Source of the DNA: Terrabacter sp. Root85
GTDB lineage: Bacteria > Actinomycetota > Actinomycetes > Actinomycetales > Dermatophilaceae
DNA: 64,000 nt
Assembly (NCBI RefSeq): GCF_001429185.1
Contig: NZ_LMIW01000015.1
Coordinates: forward strand, 122,267 to 186,266
Direction of reading: 5' to 3'
In this document: piece after piece, positions 63,053-64,000 of the stretch
Numbering within the stretch: the stretch's first letter is position 1
How the letters are laid out: every line of letters begins with the position of its first letter
Program-made: the position numbers and the translations under genes
Notes under the pieces: generated by a model
The model's database searches: none
Seen by the model: only the letters and a program-made list of their open reading frames with translations
What the model was told of the DNA's origin: nothing

Positions 63053-64000
63053 GTGCCGTACACGCCGTCACCGGTCGAGTCCTCCGGCGTGCCGGCGGGT
63101 GGGCGATGGACGACTCTGCGGGTCGCGTGGACGGGCGATCGTGGCCGGCTGTCCCGGTCGCTGGGACCGGTGCTGGAGCGCTGGCGCGCGGATGCGGCAC
63201 TCACCTGTGTTCCCGGTGCTGCGGTGGCCTGCGGGACGGGGCGCACCGGTGATGCTGCCCGGGTGGCGGCCGGTGAGCGTGCGGCTGCGGCGGTGGCGTT
63301 GGAGGGGTTGGCGCGGGCCGGGGAGCGGGTGCTGGCCGAGATCGAGGCGCTCGAGGTCGCCAAGGCGCGCCTCGAGGCCGACCTGCTCGCGGCGCGCTGG
63401 CCGGCATCGAGGCCCAACAGGTCGACGCCCTCCCGGTCGGGGCCGTCGCCCGGGTGTCCGCGCGGGTCTCGCCCGAGCGGGTCGTCAGCGAGGAGATCGC
63501 CCTCGCGACCGGGGTCGGCGCCGGGGAGGTCGCCCGCCGGCTGGCGCTGGCCACCGCACCCCGCCGGCACCGGGTCGTCCTCGGTGCACTGCGCGCCGGT
63601 CGGCTGTCGCTGCACCGGGCGCTGCAGGTCGTCTCCGACACCGCCCAGCTCCCGGACGCGGACGTCACGTCGGTCGCGCAGGCGGTGCTCGCCCCGTCCC
63701 GGGACGGGCAGCCCGTCCCGCAACGGACCTTCACCGCCCGCCTGCGACGCGCGGTCGCGTCGGTCGATGCCCGCGGCGCCCAGGAACGGCACGCGCACGC
63801 CAGGGCCCGGCGCGGGGTGTTCGGCCGGCTCACCGACGACGGGATGGGCTGGCTCACCGTGACCACCGACGCCGCGAGCGTCGCCGCCGTCATGGACCGC
63901 CTCGACACCACCGCCCGGGGGCTGCGCGGCGCGGGCGATGCCCGCAGCCTCGACCAGCTCCGCGCCGACCTCGCCACCGACGCCCTGCTGCACCGACCGG
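63053..64000 (+). pseudogene. DUF222/HNH endonuclease-type gene, frameshifted, cut by window end
   Basis: The gene starts at GTG 63053 after GAGAGGGGG (ATG 63020 is an alternative). Its first 115 or so residues end with ARAGERVLAEIEALEVAKARLEADLLA. Between 63389 and 63398 the homologous frame shifts by -1 and continues ALAGIEAQQVDALPVGAVARVSARVSPERVVSEEIALATGVGAGEVARRL, the DUF222 core, open to the window end. In the first frame translation continues into unrelated Pro/Arg/Ser residues. The C-terminal HNH nuclease domain lies beyond the window. A mutation at the GCGGCGCGC stretch or a sequence error would explain it. Confidence 0.8.

Overview
The window is very GC-rich DNA. Genes are tightly packed, start codons are often GTG, stop/start overlaps of 1-14 bases are common, and several starts look leaderless. 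This points to an actinobacterium. The gene content (DUF222/HNH gene with a LexA box, Nei2-type glycosylase, DUF3516 helicase, DUF1206 and DUF1345 proteins, large Lhr helicase) fits Micrococcales, perhaps Intrasporangiaceae. The family guess is inference and no species can be named. No stretch over 300 bases lacks a gene.

Layout. 0-2.1 kb: end of thiol peroxidase, then an MFS exporter divergent from a MarR regulator with a clear shared operator. 2.1-10.7 kb: glycerol kinase and glycerol-3-phosphate dehydrogenase, a secreted glycerophosphodiesterase, a lipoprotein copper monooxygenase, a PfkB kinase and a Nei-type glycosylase. 10.8-25.5 kb: a surface-polysaccharide island with five glycosyltransferase-type proteins, a two-gene ABC exporter, WecB and WecC (UDP-ManNAc, then UDP-ManNAcA) and a second nucleotide-sugar dehydrogenase. 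A ManNAcA-containing teichuronic-acid-like polymer is the simplest reading. 25.5-35.1 kb: PEP mutase-like protein, membrane protein, Tat-exported multicopper oxidase, Lhr helicase and an NTF2-like protein.

35.1-46.8 kb is the most coherent unit, a complete selenocysteine island. selB, selA and a tRNA-Sec(TCA) are on the minus strand and selD is divergent. A rhodanese follows selD but has an in-frame amber codon. Facing it is a formate operon: a selenocysteine formate dehydrogenase alpha subunit (UGA at 46231-46233 with a SECIS hairpin 11 bases downstream), an iron-sulfur subunit, an NrfD-type membrane subunit and an OFA-family transporter. The machinery for making and inserting Sec thus sits beside the enzyme that uses it.

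46.9-64 kb: secreted GH43-like protein, a FUSC gene split by a frameshift, a large ATPase-LuxR regulator, a Ski2-like DUF3516 helicase with a BAAT-type hydrolase, DUF1206 flanked by two similar small proteins, two strong hairpins, an operon of one lipid kinase and two PAP2 phosphatases, DUF1345, an ATP-grasp-like protein, an esterase, and a DUF222/HNH gene under a LexA box, frameshifted and cut by the window end.

Window-wide, the heptamer GTATGCC/GGCATAC occurs 27 times on both strands, in coding and non-coding DNA, and often forces rare codons. It is missing from 37.1-44.5 kb, most of the formate/selenium unit. This is the least explained signal in the window.
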